NCBI RefSeq assembly: GCF_014873705.1
Contig: NZ_JADBDS010000001.1
Span: 496,001-560,000 of the forward strand
Length of the DNA stretch: 64,000 nt
From: Mycobacterium sp. OAS707
GTDB taxonomy: Bacteria > Actinomycetota > Actinomycetes > Mycobacteriales > Mycobacteriaceae
Direction of reading: 5' to 3'
How positions within the stretch are numbered: position 1 is the first letter of the stretch; every line of letters starts with the position of its first letter. The notes beneath the pieces are model-generated. The model ran no database searches, had not been told where the DNA came from, and saw nothing but the letters and a program-made list of their open reading frames with translations. This document shows, piece by piece, positions 54,816 to 63,578 of this stretch. Made by a program: the position numbers and the translations under genes.

Positions 54816-55625
54816 ATGACCGCCACCGATTCACCCGCCGCGGACCCCAGCACCAACGGCGGCGCGCAACGCCGCGGCTTCGGCATCGACGTCGGCGGCA
54901 GCGGCGTCAAGGGCGGCATCGTCGACCTGGACACCGGGCAGCTGATCGGCGAGCGCTTCAAGCTGGAGACCCCGCAACCGGCCACCCCGGAGTCGGTCGC
55001 CAAGACGGTCGCCGCAGTCGTCAGGGAGTTCGGGTGGACCGAAAAGCTCGGCGTCACCTATCCCGGCGTGATCACCGACGGGATCGTGCGCACCGCGGCC
55101 AACGTCGACAAGCGCTGGCTCGGCGTCAACGTCCGCGAGGCGTTCGCCACCGCGCTCGACGGCCAGCAGGTGACGGTGCTCAACGACGCCGATGCGGCAG
55201 GCCTGGCCGAAGAGAAGTTCGGCGCAGGCCGGGACAACTCCGGGGTCATCGTGCTGCTGACATTCGGCACCGGCATCGGCTCGGCGGTGATCCACAACGG
55301 CGTACTGCTGCCCAATACCGAGTTCGGCCATCTCGAGGTGGGCGGTAAAGAAGCCGAGCACCGCGCGGCGTCCTCGATCAAGGAGAAAAAGGGCTGGAGC
55401 TACGAGCGCTGGACAAAAGAGGTGACCAGCGTCCTCATTGCCATTGAGAACGCAATCTGGCCCGACCTGTTCATCGCCGGCGGCGGAATTTCCCGCAAGG
55501 CCGACAAGTGGGTTCCGCTGTTGAAAAACCGCACGCCGGTGGTGGCCGCGGCGCTGCAGAACACCGCAGGCATCGTCGGTGCGGCGATGGCCGCCGACGT
55601 CGACGTCACCGCTACTGCCAAGTAG
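54816..55625 (+). CDS. ppgK: Polyphosphate glucokinase
   Basis: 269 residues of the ROK family. Phosphorylates glucose using polyphosphate or ATP. Signature GIDVGGSGVKGGIVD near residue 23, TYPGVI, DADAAGLAEEKFG, TFGTGIGSAVIHNG, and the zinc-lacking HLEVGGKEAE region are typical of PpgK. ATG 54816 has a GGAGGAG ribosome site. Matches Rv2702. The stop lies about 180 bp before sigA. Confidence 0.94.
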   Translation: MTATDSPAADPSTNGGAQRRGFGIDVGGSGVKGGIVDLDTGQLIGERFKLETPQPATPESVAKTVAAVVREFGWTEKLGVTYPGVITDGIVRTAANVDKRWLGVNVREAFATALDGQQVTVLNDADAAGLAEEKFGAGRDNSGVIVLLTFGTGIGSAVIHNGVLLPNTEFGHLEVGGKEAEHRAASSIKEKKGWSYERWTKEVTSVLIAIENAIWPDLFIAGGGISRKADKWVPLLKNRTPVVAAALQNTAGIVGAAMAADVDVTATAK

Positions 55626-55682
55626 CCAGCGCACCGACGCGCCAAATTTGCCGCTCAACACGGCTGTACCTCACACTGTCGT

Positions 55683-55688
55683 TACAAT
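55683..55688 (+). promoter_or_regulatory. Candidate -10 of sigA
   Basis: TACAAT hexamer about 120 bp before the sigA GTG, a good SigA-type -10. No consensus -35 lies 17 bp upstream, as is frequent for mycobacterial housekeeping promoters. Confidence 0.4.
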
Positions 55689-55808
55689 GGTCGACGGCGG
55701 CCGCATCCCGGATAGCGGCGAGATCAACCGCCAATATTCGACATAGCCGACGCTTTTCGATGGTGCACGACCGTGCCCGTCGGATTTTGCAAGACCGAAA
55801 GGGTGTAC

Positions 55809-57323
55809 GTGGCAGCGACAAAGGCACGCCCGGCGACCGATGAGCCGGTGAAGCGCACCGCTACCAAGACCCCCGCCAAGAAGGCTTCCGCGGCGGTGAA
55901 GTCAGCCAATGGCTCCGCCCCGGCGAAGCGGGCCACCAAGGCCCCCGCCAAGGCGGCGAAGGCTCCCGCGGCCAAGGCCGTCAAGGCCGCGGCGGCCAAG
56001 CAGCCCGCCAAGGCCAAAGCGGACGGTCCTGCTCCCCGCACTCGCGCCAAGAAGGCGACGTCGCCGGAGGGCACTATCGACGAAGACCTCACTGAGGAAG
56101 TCGAGGGTGACGACGATCTCGAAGCCGAGCCTGACGTCCTGGAGGACGACGCCGATATCGACCTGGAAGACCTCGAGGTCGACGACGAAACCCCCGACGA
56201 GGTAGCCGAAGAGGGCGAGGCCGAAGCGGTCGAAGGCGAAGCCAAGCAGCCCAAGGTCAAACCGGCTGAGAAGGCGGTCGGCGAGGACGACGAGGAGGAG
56301 ATCGCCGAGCCGAGCGAAAAGGACAAGGCCTCAGGCGATTTCGTTTGGGACGAAGAGGAATCCGAGGCGCTGCGGCAGGCCCGCAAGGATGCCGAACTCA
56401 CCGCGTCGGCCGACTCGGTGCGCGCCTACCTCAAGCAGATCGGCAAGGTCGCGCTGCTCAACGCCGAGGAAGAGGTGGAGCTCGCCAAGCGGATCGAGGC
56501 CGGCCTCTACGCCACGCAGTTGATGTCCGAGCTGACCGAAAAGGGCGAGAAGCTGCCCGCCGCACAGCGCCGCGACATGATGTGGATCTGCCGCGACGGC
56601 GACCGCGCCAAGAACCACCTGCTCGAGGCCAACCTGCGTCTGGTGGTGTCGCTGGCCAAGCGCTACACCGGCCGCGGCATGGCGTTCCTCGACCTCATCC
56701 AGGAAGGCAACCTCGGCCTGATCCGTGCTGTCGAAAAGTTCGACTACACAAAGGGTTACAAGTTCTCGACGTACGCCACCTGGTGGATCCGGCAGGCGAT
56801 CACCCGCGCGATGGCCGACCAGGCCCGCACCATCCGTATCCCGGTGCACATGGTCGAGGTGATCAACAAGCTCGGCCGCATTCAGCGTGAACTGCTCCAG
56901 GACCTCGGCCGTGAGCCGACGCCGGAAGAGCTGGCCAAGGAAATGGACATCACGCCGGAAAAGGTGCTGGAGATTCAGCAGTACGCGCGTGAGCCCATCT
57001 CGCTGGACCAGACCATCGGCGACGAGGGCGACTCGCAGCTCGGCGATTTCATCGAGGACTCCGAGGCGGTCGTCGCGGTCGACGCGGTGAGCTTCACCCT
57101 GCTGCAGGATCAGCTGCAGTCGGTGTTGGAGACGCTGTCCGAGCGCGAGGCAGGCGTGGTGCGGCTGCGGTTCGGCCTCACCGACGGACAGCCCCGCACG
57201 CTCGACGAGATCGGCCAGGTCTACGGGGTCACCCGCGAGCGCATCCGCCAGATCGAGTCCAAGACGATGTCAAAGTTGCGCCACCCCAGCCGTTCTCAGG
57301 TGCTGCGCGACTACCTGGACTAG
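55809..57323 (+). CDS. sigA: Primary RNA polymerase sigma factor SigA
   Basis: 504 residues. A long unstructured N terminus rich in Lys/Ala/Pro then very acidic (residues about 1-190), followed by region 1.2/2 ([58 protein letters not shown]), region 3, and region 4 ([20 protein letters not shown]). GTG 55809 ([15 protein letters not shown]) matches the M. tuberculosis start and has a GAAAGGG ribosome site; an upstream GTG at 55773 adds 12 unrelated residues. Equivalent to Rv2703. Confidence 0.97.
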   Translation: MAATKARPATDEPVKRTATKTPAKKASAAVKSANGSAPAKRATKAPAKAAKAPAAKAVKAAAAKQPAKAKADGPAPRTRAKKATSPEGTIDEDLTEEVEGDDDLEAEPDVLEDDADIDLEDLEVDDETPDEVAEEGEAEAVEGEAKQPKVKPAEKAVGEDDEEEIAEPSEKDKASGDFVWDEEESEALRQARKDAELTASADSVRAYLKQIGKVALLNAEEEVELAKRIEAGLYATQLMSELTEKGEKLPAAQRRDMMWICRDGDRAKNHLLEANLRLVVSLAKRYTGRGMAFLDLIQEGNLGLIRAVEKFDYTKGYKFSTYATWWIRQAITRAMADQARTIRIPVHMVEVINKLGRIQRELLQDLGREPTPEELAKEMDITPEKVLEIQQYAREPISLDQTIGDEGDSQLGDFIEDSEAVVAVDAVSFTLLQDQLQSVLETLSEREAGVVRLRFGLTDGQPRTLDEIGQVYGVTRERIRQIESKTMSKLRHPSRSQVLRDYLD

Positions 57324-57350
57324 GTCATTCGCGTTTCACTGCCCGGCGGC

Positions 57351-57785
57351 ATGACGGTCGTCGCGGCCGCCGGTCTTCTGATCGTCGGCCTGACCGGCTG
57401 CTCGTCTGCGCACGCGCCCAGTCACGCCGACACGCTGAAGGCGTGGCGAACTCACGCGCAGCCGTCGATCGACAGAATGAACGACGCGATGACGTGGTTC
57501 GAGGGCGCGGTGAAAAGCTCCGATTACACCGGCGCGCTTGACGCGTGTCGCGCATTCGCCGGCGGGGTGGACAGTCTGGAGCGGCAATTGCCGACACCCG
57601 ACGACGACGTGACGGCCGTGCTGAAGGAAGCGGTCAGCCACTTCCGTGACTTCGACCGCGAGTGTGTGACGGTCAATGCGCAGATGACCCAGGACCAAGC
57701 CAACGTCGTGGTGTCCTACCGGGACAAGGGAATCGAGCGGATCAAGACGGCCGTCGACATGATGGATCGCATCGAAGCGCAGTAA
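57351..57785 (+). CDS. Putative lipoprotein, helical, unknown function
   Basis: 144 residues. Signal segment MTVVAAAGLLIVGLTGCSS with a clear lipobox (LTGC, Cys17), so it is an outer-leaflet lipoprotein. The mature part is mostly helical with regular acidic/hydrophobic spacing (DTLKAWRTHAQPSIDRMNDA, EAVSHFRDFDRECVTVNAQ, RDKGIERIKTAVDMMDRIEAQ). One cysteine pair (about Cys67/Cys104). Sits 27 bp after sigA; may be co-transcribed. Family not recognised. Confidence 0.75.
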   Translation: MTVVAAAGLLIVGLTGCSSAHAPSHADTLKAWRTHAQPSIDRMNDAMTWFEGAVKSSDYTGALDACRAFAGGVDSLERQLPTPDDDVTAVLKEAVSHFRDFDRECVTVNAQMTQDQANVVVSYRDKGIERIKTAVDMMDRIEAQ

Positions 57786-57844
57786 CTCGAACACACCGCT
57801 GACCGGTCGAAGCTGTGCGGTTGCTGAACAGGTAAGGTCTCGCC

Positions 57845-58939
57845 GTGCCTGAAAAGCCCCCGCTGATTCCGCCGCCTGCGCTTGTCCGAGTGATCAACAC
57901 CGTGCGCGCCGGCGCGCAACGCGTCAGCCGTGCCCTCGCACCCGGCGGCGTCAACATTCTCGAGTTGCTGACCGGTGCCTGGACCGCACAGTCGCTCTAC
58001 GTCGCGGTCAAACTCGGCATCCCCGACGAGCTGGCCAAGGGGCCCCTTTCGGCTAACGAGGTAGCCCGCCGCGTCGGCGCGGACCCGAGCGCGGTCTACC
58101 GGTTGATGCGTGCGCTGGCGTCGCGTGGCGTGCTGCGCCAGCGCCGGAACAACACATTCAAACTCACGTCGATCGGCAAGGCGTTGCGGACCGGCACCCC
58201 GGGGTCGGTGCGTGACTTCGCGTTGTTCCTCGGTCATCCGCTGCGCTGGGAGGACTGGGGCAACCTGCTGTACTCGGTGCAGACCGGGAAGCCGTCGGTG
58301 GACATGCTGCGCGGCATGCCGTTTTTCGAGTACGTCGAGACCGACGCCGACCTGGCCGATGCGTTCAACAACGCGATGACGGCAGGCAGCGAATTCGCCA
58401 TCTACGCGGTGCTGGCCGCCTACGACTTCACCGGCTTCCGCAGGATCATCGACGTCGGGGGCGGGCACGGCAGGCTGCTCTCGATGATCCTGGCGAAGGC
58501 GGAGGCCGCGCGCGGGGTCCTCTACGACCTGCCTGCCGTGGTCGACGGCGCGGGCCCGGAATTGACGAAAGCCGGTGTGGCCGCCCGCTGCGAGGTCCTC
58601 GGCGGCTCCTTCTTCGACTCAGTCCCCGAAGCCGGTGACGCGTACCTGATGAAGGCGATCCTGCACGACTGGGACGACGACGACGCGCTGAGGATCCTCA
58701 ACAACATCCGGTCGGCGATATCCCCCGGCGGCAAGCTGGTGCTGCTGGAAAGTGTTCTGCCCGAACGGTCTTCATCGGACATCGGTCTGCTGATCGACCT
58801 CGAGATGCTGGTGGCCGTCGGCGGCAAGGAACGCACTCACACCGAGTGGGCGAACCTGTTGAGCCGGGCCGGTTTCCGGCTGAACAGGGTCGTCCGCACC
58901 GCGACGCCGGTGTCGATCATCGAGGCTGTCCCGGTCTGA
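57845..58939 (+). CDS. O-methyltransferase family 2 protein
   Basis: 364 residues. N-terminal winged-helix dimerisation domain (about 20-110, ELLTGAWTAQSLYVAVKLG) and a class I SAM domain with IIDVGGGHGRLLSMIL (about 203) and the catalytic His in KAILHDWDDDDALRIL (about 274). These methylate hydroxyls of phenols, polyketides or lipids. The substrate is unknown. GTG 57845. Its stop abuts the stop of the convergent LLM gene with no gap. Confidence 0.9.
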   Translation: MPEKPPLIPPPALVRVINTVRAGAQRVSRALAPGGVNILELLTGAWTAQSLYVAVKLGIPDELAKGPLSANEVARRVGADPSAVYRLMRALASRGVLRQRRNNTFKLTSIGKALRTGTPGSVRDFALFLGHPLRWEDWGNLLYSVQTGKPSVDMLRGMPFFEYVETDADLADAFNNAMTAGSEFAIYAVLAAYDFTGFRRIIDVGGGHGRLLSMILAKAEAARGVLYDLPAVVDGAGPELTKAGVAARCEVLGGSFFDSVPEAGDAYLMKAILHDWDDDDALRILNNIRSAISPGGKLVLLESVLPERSSSDIGLLIDLEMLVAVGGKERTHTEWANLLSRAGFRLNRVVRTATPVSIIEAVPV

Positions 58940-59752
58940 TCAGCTCCGCGAATCACGCCACGCCAGAGCCTCTTTCAGCTCTGTGAGGTCATAGCCGTCG
59001 CTGGCCAGTGCCGACACTTGAAACATCGTCACCCCGGCGTCGGCGAAGCGCTGAGCGTCATCGGGGTTCGTCCACGCCACCGCTCGCTCGATTTCCCGCT
59101 CGTCACGGCCGATCCGTTGGGCGTGGTCGACGACGATGTCGTTCTTGCGGAGAAAGGTCTCCACGTCGGCGTGCACGTGCCAGATGTCGGCGAATCGCGC
59201 GACGGTGGGCAGCGTCTTGCGCTCGCCTCCCCCGCCGATGAGGATCGGGATCTTGCGCACCGGCGGTGGCAGGAGCTTGGGCAACCGGTTCTCGATGCGC
59301 TCCAAGGCGTCGACGAACACCGCGTGGCGTGATGCGACAGTGCCGAACTCGTAGCCGTACTCGGTGTAGTCGGGCTCATACCAGCCTGCGCCGAGTCCGA
59401 GGATCAAGCGTCCACCGCTGATGTGGTCGACGGTGCGGGCCATGTCGGCCACCAGATCGGGATTGCGAAACCCGGCACCCGCGACCAACAGCCCGATCTC
59501 GGCTCTGCTCGTGATTTCGGCCCACGAGGCAAGTGCCGTCCAACTCTCGAAATTCGGCAGCGGCGGATGGTCCTCGTCGACGACTGGCCGACCGTCGACG
59601 ATGCCCGTGATCGCCGGCACGACGAAGTGGTCATAGCCGAGCAGGACGTCGACGCCGGCGTCCTCGGCGCGCAACACAGTGTCGCGCCACGCGGCGTAGT
59701 TCGGAGTGCCTCCCGGTGGGATCTGAACGGAGATGCGGATCGGTCTGGTCAT
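58940..59752 (-). CDS. LLM-class F420-dependent oxidoreductase
   Basis: 270 residues of the luciferase-like TIM barrel: TRPIRISVQIPPGGTPNYA, LLGYDHFVVP, VDHISGGRLILGLGAGWYEPDY, and IPILIGGGGERKTLPTVARFADIWH. In mycobacteria these usually use coenzyme F420 (rarely FMN). Substrate unknown. ATG 59752. Convergent with the O-methyltransferase. Confidence 0.88.
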   Translation of the reverse strand: MTRPIRISVQIPPGGTPNYAAWRDTVLRAEDAGVDVLLGYDHFVVPAITGIVDGRPVVDEDHPPLPNFESWTALASWAEITSRAEIGLLVAGAGFRNPDLVADMARTVDHISGGRLILGLGAGWYEPDYTEYGYEFGTVASRHAVFVDALERIENRLPKLLPPPVRKIPILIGGGGERKTLPTVARFADIWHVHADVETFLRKNDIVVDHAQRIGRDEREIERAVAWTNPDDAQRFADAGVTMFQVSALASDGYDLTELKEALAWRDSRS

Positions 59753-59811
59753 GGCCTGTCCGACCTCGCGGTCGCGAAAATTATTCCGTTGCGGCGTGTC
59801 TGGGAATCTGC

Positions 59812-60594
59812 TCAGCGTTTCTTGTCGCGCACCTTGTACGTCGACGGCCACGACTCCCTGGTCTCGTCGCCGACCAACGGGACGCCCTTGCTGCCGATCC
59901 TGATGTCGTACGGCTCCTTGCCGGGGCCGACTTCGCGGGTGGCGTGTTCGGTCGCCAGATAGATCAACTGGTCGATCTCGGCCTCGGCGAACGCGACAAA
60001 GGTGGTCTTGCGCACGATGTCCTCGGGTGGCGGGGCCATCCTCTCTGGCAGGATCCGCGATGCCAGGGCCGCAGCGCCGAGCAACGAGAACGGGACAACC
60101 CAGTAGCAGACGAACGACAGCGGGGTCTTGGTGTCGAGGATGGTGGCGTCGCCCTGAACGATGGGCGGGATGACCGAGGACACCGTCATGCCTGCGAACG
60201 CCGCGATCCAGATCCACGTCAAAAGCGAGGTGATCTTCTTGAAGAGGTCGCTTTCCACCACCTCCTTGGGTTGGTCCGCTTCGGCGATCTCGCGCACGAA
60301 TGGCCTGCCGACAAGCGCGCTGATCAACGCGACGAGAAAGATTCCGGCGTTGCTGAGCGGCTGTATCCAGCGCTCCATGAAGGACTGATTCAGCGTGAAC
60401 GTCAGCGCTGCCAGAATCAAAAACGTTGCAATCGCGCCGATTTCGAGCGTGCGGCCGGGCGCTCCCCTGACCCGTCCGATCACGAAGGACAGCACCGCCA
60501 CCGCGAGCGCGACCAAGACCGCCGTCGCGAACGGAACATTGCCGACAAGGACCCAATAGACGATCCACGGTGCGAAACCCAACAGAATGCCCAC
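59812..60594 (-). CDS. Membrane protein, unknown function
   Basis: 260 residues. About six membrane helices (GFAPWIVYWVLVGNVPFA, VAVLSFVIG, IGAIATFLILAALTF, AGIFLVALISALVG, LLTWIWIAAFAGMTV, FVCYWVVPFSLLGAAAL) with a soluble C-terminal third ending STYKVRDKKR. GTG start at 60594. No family recognised. It lies between the LLM oxidoreductase and the divergent RidA gene. Confidence 0.7.
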   Translation of the reverse strand: MGILLGFAPWIVYWVLVGNVPFATAVLVALAVAVLSFVIGRVRGAPGRTLEIGAIATFLILAALTFTLNQSFMERWIQPLSNAGIFLVALISALVGRPFVREIAEADQPKEVVESDLFKKITSLLTWIWIAAFAGMTVSSVIPPIVQGDATILDTKTPLSFVCYWVVPFSLLGAAALASRILPERMAPPPEDIVRKTTFVAFAEAEIDQLIYLATEHATREVGPGKEPYDIRIGSKGVPLVGDETRESWPSTYKVRDKKR

Positions 60595-60673
60595 GGAGGG
60601 CAGTCTAAGTTGTCAGTCAACGGCCGAACTGTAAACCTCTTGCACGGCAGGTACCTGCCGCTAGTTTGAACTG

Positions 60674-61039
60674 ATGACGCAGCGCCGCATGGTGTCTTCA
60701 GGCTCGGAGTATGAGTCTCTGGTCGGCTACTCGCGCGCGGTCCGGACCGGCCCGCTGATCGCGGTGGCAGGGACAACGGGCGCGGGCGACGACGTCGCGG
60801 CTCAAGCACGGGATGCGTTGCGCCGCATAGAAATTGCGCTGCATGAGGCGGGCGGTTCGTTGGCCGATGTCGTGCGTACCCGCATGTACGTCACCGACAT
60901 CTCGTTGTGGCAGGAAGTCGGCGCGGTGCACGCCGAGGTGTTCGGCGAAATCCGGCCGGTTTCCACCATGGTGGAAGTGTCCGCGCTCATCGCGCCCGAG
61001 CTGCTCGTCGAGATCGAGGTCGACGCCTACATCGCCTAG
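60674..61039 (+). CDS. RidA (YjgF/UK114) family protein
   Basis: 121 residues, Rv2704-like. Reactive-enamine/imine deaminases of this family have a catalytic Arg (here in VVRTRMYVTDIS, near 74) and a conserved FGEIRPVSTMVEVSALI. A TAGTTT hexamer just before the start suggests a near-leaderless message. Interlocking CTAG stop with DUF952. Confidence 0.9.
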   Translation: MTQRRMVSSGSEYESLVGYSRAVRTGPLIAVAGTTGAGDDVAAQARDALRRIEIALHEAGGSLADVVRTRMYVTDISLWQEVGAVHAEVFGEIRPVSTMVEVSALIAPELLVEIEVDAYIA

Positions 61040-61392
61040 GGCAGCTCGGCGAACCGGCCCCGCTCGTCGGGCAGGTAGGGCGTGACGTTTATCACAGCAT
61101 TTACGGGCAATGCCCCATACAAATGCGGGAACAACATGGCATCGGGATCGGAGGGAACACCGGGTTCCCATCGGACAGGAGCGGTCAGTTGTGCGGGATC
61201 GATTCGCAGCAGCACAAGATCGGTTCGCCCGGCGTAGAGCCGGTTGGCCGGCAAATGAACCTGCTCAGGCATCGACAGGTGAACGAAGCCGTTCGCTTGC
61301 AGCGAATCGGGCCGGTGTTCGCCCGCGGCCAGGGCCGAGCGCCATTCGTCGTTGCTGCACAGATGGACCAGGACAGTCGGGCGTTGACGCAT
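61036..61392 (-). CDS. DUF952 protein
   Basis: 118 residues, DUF952. Landmarks VLVHLCSNDEWRSALAAGEH, GFVHLSMPEQVHLPANRL, FPHLYGALPVNAVINVTPY. The conserved His residues of the family (HLCSN, FVHLS, FPHLYG) are present and could form an active site; the enzymatic role is not known. ATG 61392 preferred. Confidence 0.88.
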   Translation of the reverse strand: MRQRPTVLVHLCSNDEWRSALAAGEHRPDSLQANGFVHLSMPEQVHLPANRLYAGRTDLVLLRIDPAQLTAPVRWEPGVPSDPDAMLFPHLYGALPVNAVINVTPYLPDERGRFAELP

Positions 61393-61523
61393 ACCGCCAG
61401 CCTGCACCCGCTGCAAATCGGCGCAAGCGTGAGACACGACACACCCGTAAACGGCCGGGGAACAAGGCCGGAACCGAAAACGTCTGAGACAGTGGATGTA
61501 CGCGAATCATTACGGAGGTCGCC

Positions 61524-61715
61524 ATGAACGCAACGCTCACCAGTCCCGAACTAACCAGGGCTGACCGCTGCGATCGCTGCGGGGCGGCCGCACGTGTACG
61601 CGCGAAGCTGCCTTCGGGAGCGGAGTTGCTGTTTTGCCAGCATCACGCCAACGAGCACGAGACCAAGTTGGTCGAACTCGCCGCGGTCATCGAAGTCAGT
61701 CCGCTGGAGCCGTAA
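61524..61715 (+). CDS. DUF7455 small zinc-ribbon-like protein
   Basis: 63 residues with a zinc-binding-type pattern: DRCDRCGAAARVRAKL and LLFCQHHANEHETKL. CxxC plus CxHH could bind Zn. Conserved in actinobacteria next to sigA/sigB. A GGAGGT ribosome site lies 5 bp before the ATG. Function unknown. Confidence 0.85.
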   Translation: MNATLTSPELTRADRCDRCGAAARVRAKLPSGAELLFCQHHANEHETKLVELAAVIEVSPLEP

Positions 61716-61742
61716 CACCGAATAGGCAATGCTGGTCTGGTC

Positions 61743-62738
61743 ATGACTGACCAGTCCGAGCCTCTCCCGGTGCCGCCGTCGCGTCACCACGTCTGGCACA
61801 TCGCGCGGCGCACATTGGCAAAAAGCTGGGACGATTCGATCTTTTCGGAGTCCGCGCAAGCGGCATTCTGGTGCGCGCTGTCGCTGCCGCCCCTGCTGTT
61901 GGGGATGCTGGGCAGCCTGGCCTACATCGCGCCGTTGTTCGGTCCAGACACCCTGCCGACGATCCAGGAGCAGTTCATCAGCACGGCCGGGCGGTTTTTC
62001 TCGCCCAACGTCGTCAACGAGATCATCGCGCCGACGGTCCGAGACATCGTCAGAGGTGCCCGCGGCGAGGTGGTGTCGGTGGGCTTCGTGATCTCGCTGT
62101 GGGCCGGTTCCTCGGCGATCTCGGCCTTCGTCGACTCGATCACCGAGGCGCACGACCAGACTCCGCTGCGCCACCCGGTGCGTCAGCGTTTCTACGCGCT
62201 GGGCCTGTATGTGGTGATGCTCGTCGGGGCGATCGTGACGGCGCCGCTGCTCGCGCTTGGACCGCGCAAGATCGCCGAGTACCTCCCGGACAGCTGGGAC
62301 AACGTGCTGGCCTACGGCTATTACCCGGTGCTGATCGTGAGCCTGACCGTGGCGATGAACGTCCTCTACCGAGTGTCGCTGCCCAAACCACTTCCGTCGC
62401 ACCGGCTTTTGATCGGCTCGGTGCTCGCGACCGCCGTGTTCCTGATCGCCACGTTCGGACTTCGTCTCTATCTGACGTGGATCACCAGCACCGGCTACAC
62501 CTACGGCGCGCTCGCGACGCCCATCGCGTTCTTGTTGTTCGCGTTCTTCCTCGGGTTCGCGATCATGATCGGCGCCGAGTTGAACGCCGCGATCCAAGAG
62601 GAATGGCCTGCCCCGGTCACCCACGCCAAGCGGTTCCGCTGGTGGCTCGAGGAGAAGGCCGAGTCATTCAACGGATCCGGCCCGATGCCCACCCAGCCGG
62701 CGACGGCGACGACGGCCGACCCGGAAGCTACTTCTTGA
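61743..62738 (+). CDS. YihY/BrkB-family membrane protein
   Basis: 331 residues, Rv2707-like. About six helices; family landmarks SAQAAFWCALSLPPLLLGML, VSVGFVISLWAGSSAISAFVDSITE, RYFYALG-like RQRFYALGLYVV and EFNAAIQ-like AELNAAIQEEW near the end. Members were once called ribonuclease BN by error; they are integral membrane proteins of unknown transport or structural role. Tail is Pro/Thr rich. Overlaps the convergent DUF3039 gene by 11 bp. Confidence 0.9.
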   Translation: MTDQSEPLPVPPSRHHVWHIARRTLAKSWDDSIFSESAQAAFWCALSLPPLLLGMLGSLAYIAPLFGPDTLPTIQEQFISTAGRFFSPNVVNEIIAPTVRDIVRGARGEVVSVGFVISLWAGSSAISAFVDSITEAHDQTPLRHPVRQRFYALGLYVVMLVGAIVTAPLLALGPRKIAEYLPDSWDNVLAYGYYPVLIVSLTVAMNVLYRVSLPKPLPSHRLLIGSVLATAVFLIATFGLRLYLTWITSTGYTYGALATPIAFLLFAFFLGFAIMIGAELNAAIQEEWPAPVTHAKRFRWWLEEKAESFNGSGPMPTQPATATTADPEATS

Positions 62739-62964
62739 GCTTCTCGTAGATCCGCTTGCACTCCGGGCACACGGGCGAGCCCGGCTTGGCGGCACGGGTC
62801 ACCGGAAACACCTCGCCACAGAGCGCGACGACGTGCGTACCCATGACGGCGCTTTCGGCGATCTTGTCTTTCTTCACATAGTGGAAGTACTTCGGGGTAT
62901 CGCTGTCAGTCCCGTCGTCGACGCGTTCGTCGGTGTCGGTGCGCTCGATCGTCTGGGTTCGCAT
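62728..62964 (-). CDS. DUF3039 protein
   Basis: 78 residues, Rv2708c-like. A FHYVKKDKIAESAVMGTHVV core and a Cys pair (ALCGEVFP, PVCPEC) probably forming a metal site. ATG 62964 starts MRTQTIERTDT. Conserved in actinobacteria; unknown role. Confidence 0.88.
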   Translation of the reverse strand: MRTQTIERTDTDERVDDGTDSDTPKYFHYVKKDKIAESAVMGTHVVALCGEVFPVTRAAKPGSPVCPECKRIYEKLKK

Positions 62965-63029
62965 GTTCCCATTTTGCCTGTAAGAAATCCGACTCGTACA
63001 GCGGATCACGAGTGTGGAACAGTGGAGCT

Positions 63030-63431
63030 ATGAAACAAGGCCCAGAGCTGAGTTTCGACGACGACGGTCGGCCCGTTCTGATCACCGCCGCCGCGCCTTC
63101 CTACGAAGTCCAGCACCGCGCGCGGGTACGCAAGTACCTGACGCTGATGTTCTGGCGCGTTCCCGCACTGATCTTCGCCGCCGTCGCGTACGGCATCTGG
63201 CAGAACGGTCTCATCTCACTGGCGATCCTTCTGGTCTCGGTCCCGCTGCCCTGGATGGCGGTGCTGATCGCCAACGATCGCCCACCGCGGCGGGCCGAGG
63301 AACCGCGGCGCTACGACACAGCGCGCCGGATACCGCTGTTTCCGACGGCCGAGCGGCCCGCCCTCGAGCGCGGCACCCGGCCCGCGCCGCAAGCGGACGA
63401 GGGCGATTCGCCGCGCGATGTTCCCAGCTGA
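63030..63431 (+). CDS. DUF3099 membrane protein
   Basis: 133 residues, Rv2709-like. PVLITAAAPSYEVQHRARVR followed by two hydrophobic segments (VPALIFAAVAYGIWQNGL and ISLAILLVSVPLPWMAVLIA) and a Pro/Arg-rich C terminus. Start ATG 63030 with GTGGAG upstream. Function unknown; conserved between DUF3039 and sigB. Confidence 0.87.
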   Translation: MKQGPELSFDDDGRPVLITAAAPSYEVQHRARVRKYLTLMFWRVPALIFAAVAYGIWQNGLISLAILLVSVPLPWMAVLIANDRPPRRAEEPRRYDTARRIPLFPTAERPALERGTRPAPQADEGDSPRDVPS

Positions 63432-63446
63432 GAAAGTTCTGGCTCT

Positions 63447-63460
63447 ATTCTCAGGAGAAT
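63447..63460. promoter_or_regulatory. Inverted repeat upstream of sigB
   Basis: Perfect 6-bp inverted repeat ATTCTC-AG-GAGAAT, 55 bp before the -35 element of the sigB promoter. Could bind a regulator; no identity can be assigned. Confidence 0.3.
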
Positions 63461-63514
63461 TTCAGGTCGGGCCCGAATAACCGCTGATCAGAAGGTGTGA
63501 ACCGGGCGACGGGT

Positions 63515-63542
63515 GGGAACTCTTAGCGGCACGTGGGCGTTG
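63515..63542 (+). promoter_or_regulatory. ECF (SigE/SigH-type) promoter of sigB
   Basis: GGGAAC (63515-63520), a 17-bp spacer, then CGTTG (63538-63542). This matches the -35 GGAAC / -10 GTT consensus used by mycobacterial SigE and SigH, which are known to transcribe sigB. Start would be near 63549, leaving about 30 nt of leader. Confidence 0.75.
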
Positions 63543-63578
63543 TAGCTCATGACAGTTCGACCCGATCAGGAGGCCGTC

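Noticed and set aside
54831..55661. Leftward 276-codon frame over ppgK
   Set aside because: ppgK has a clear ROK motif set and ribosome site; the opposite frame has neither.
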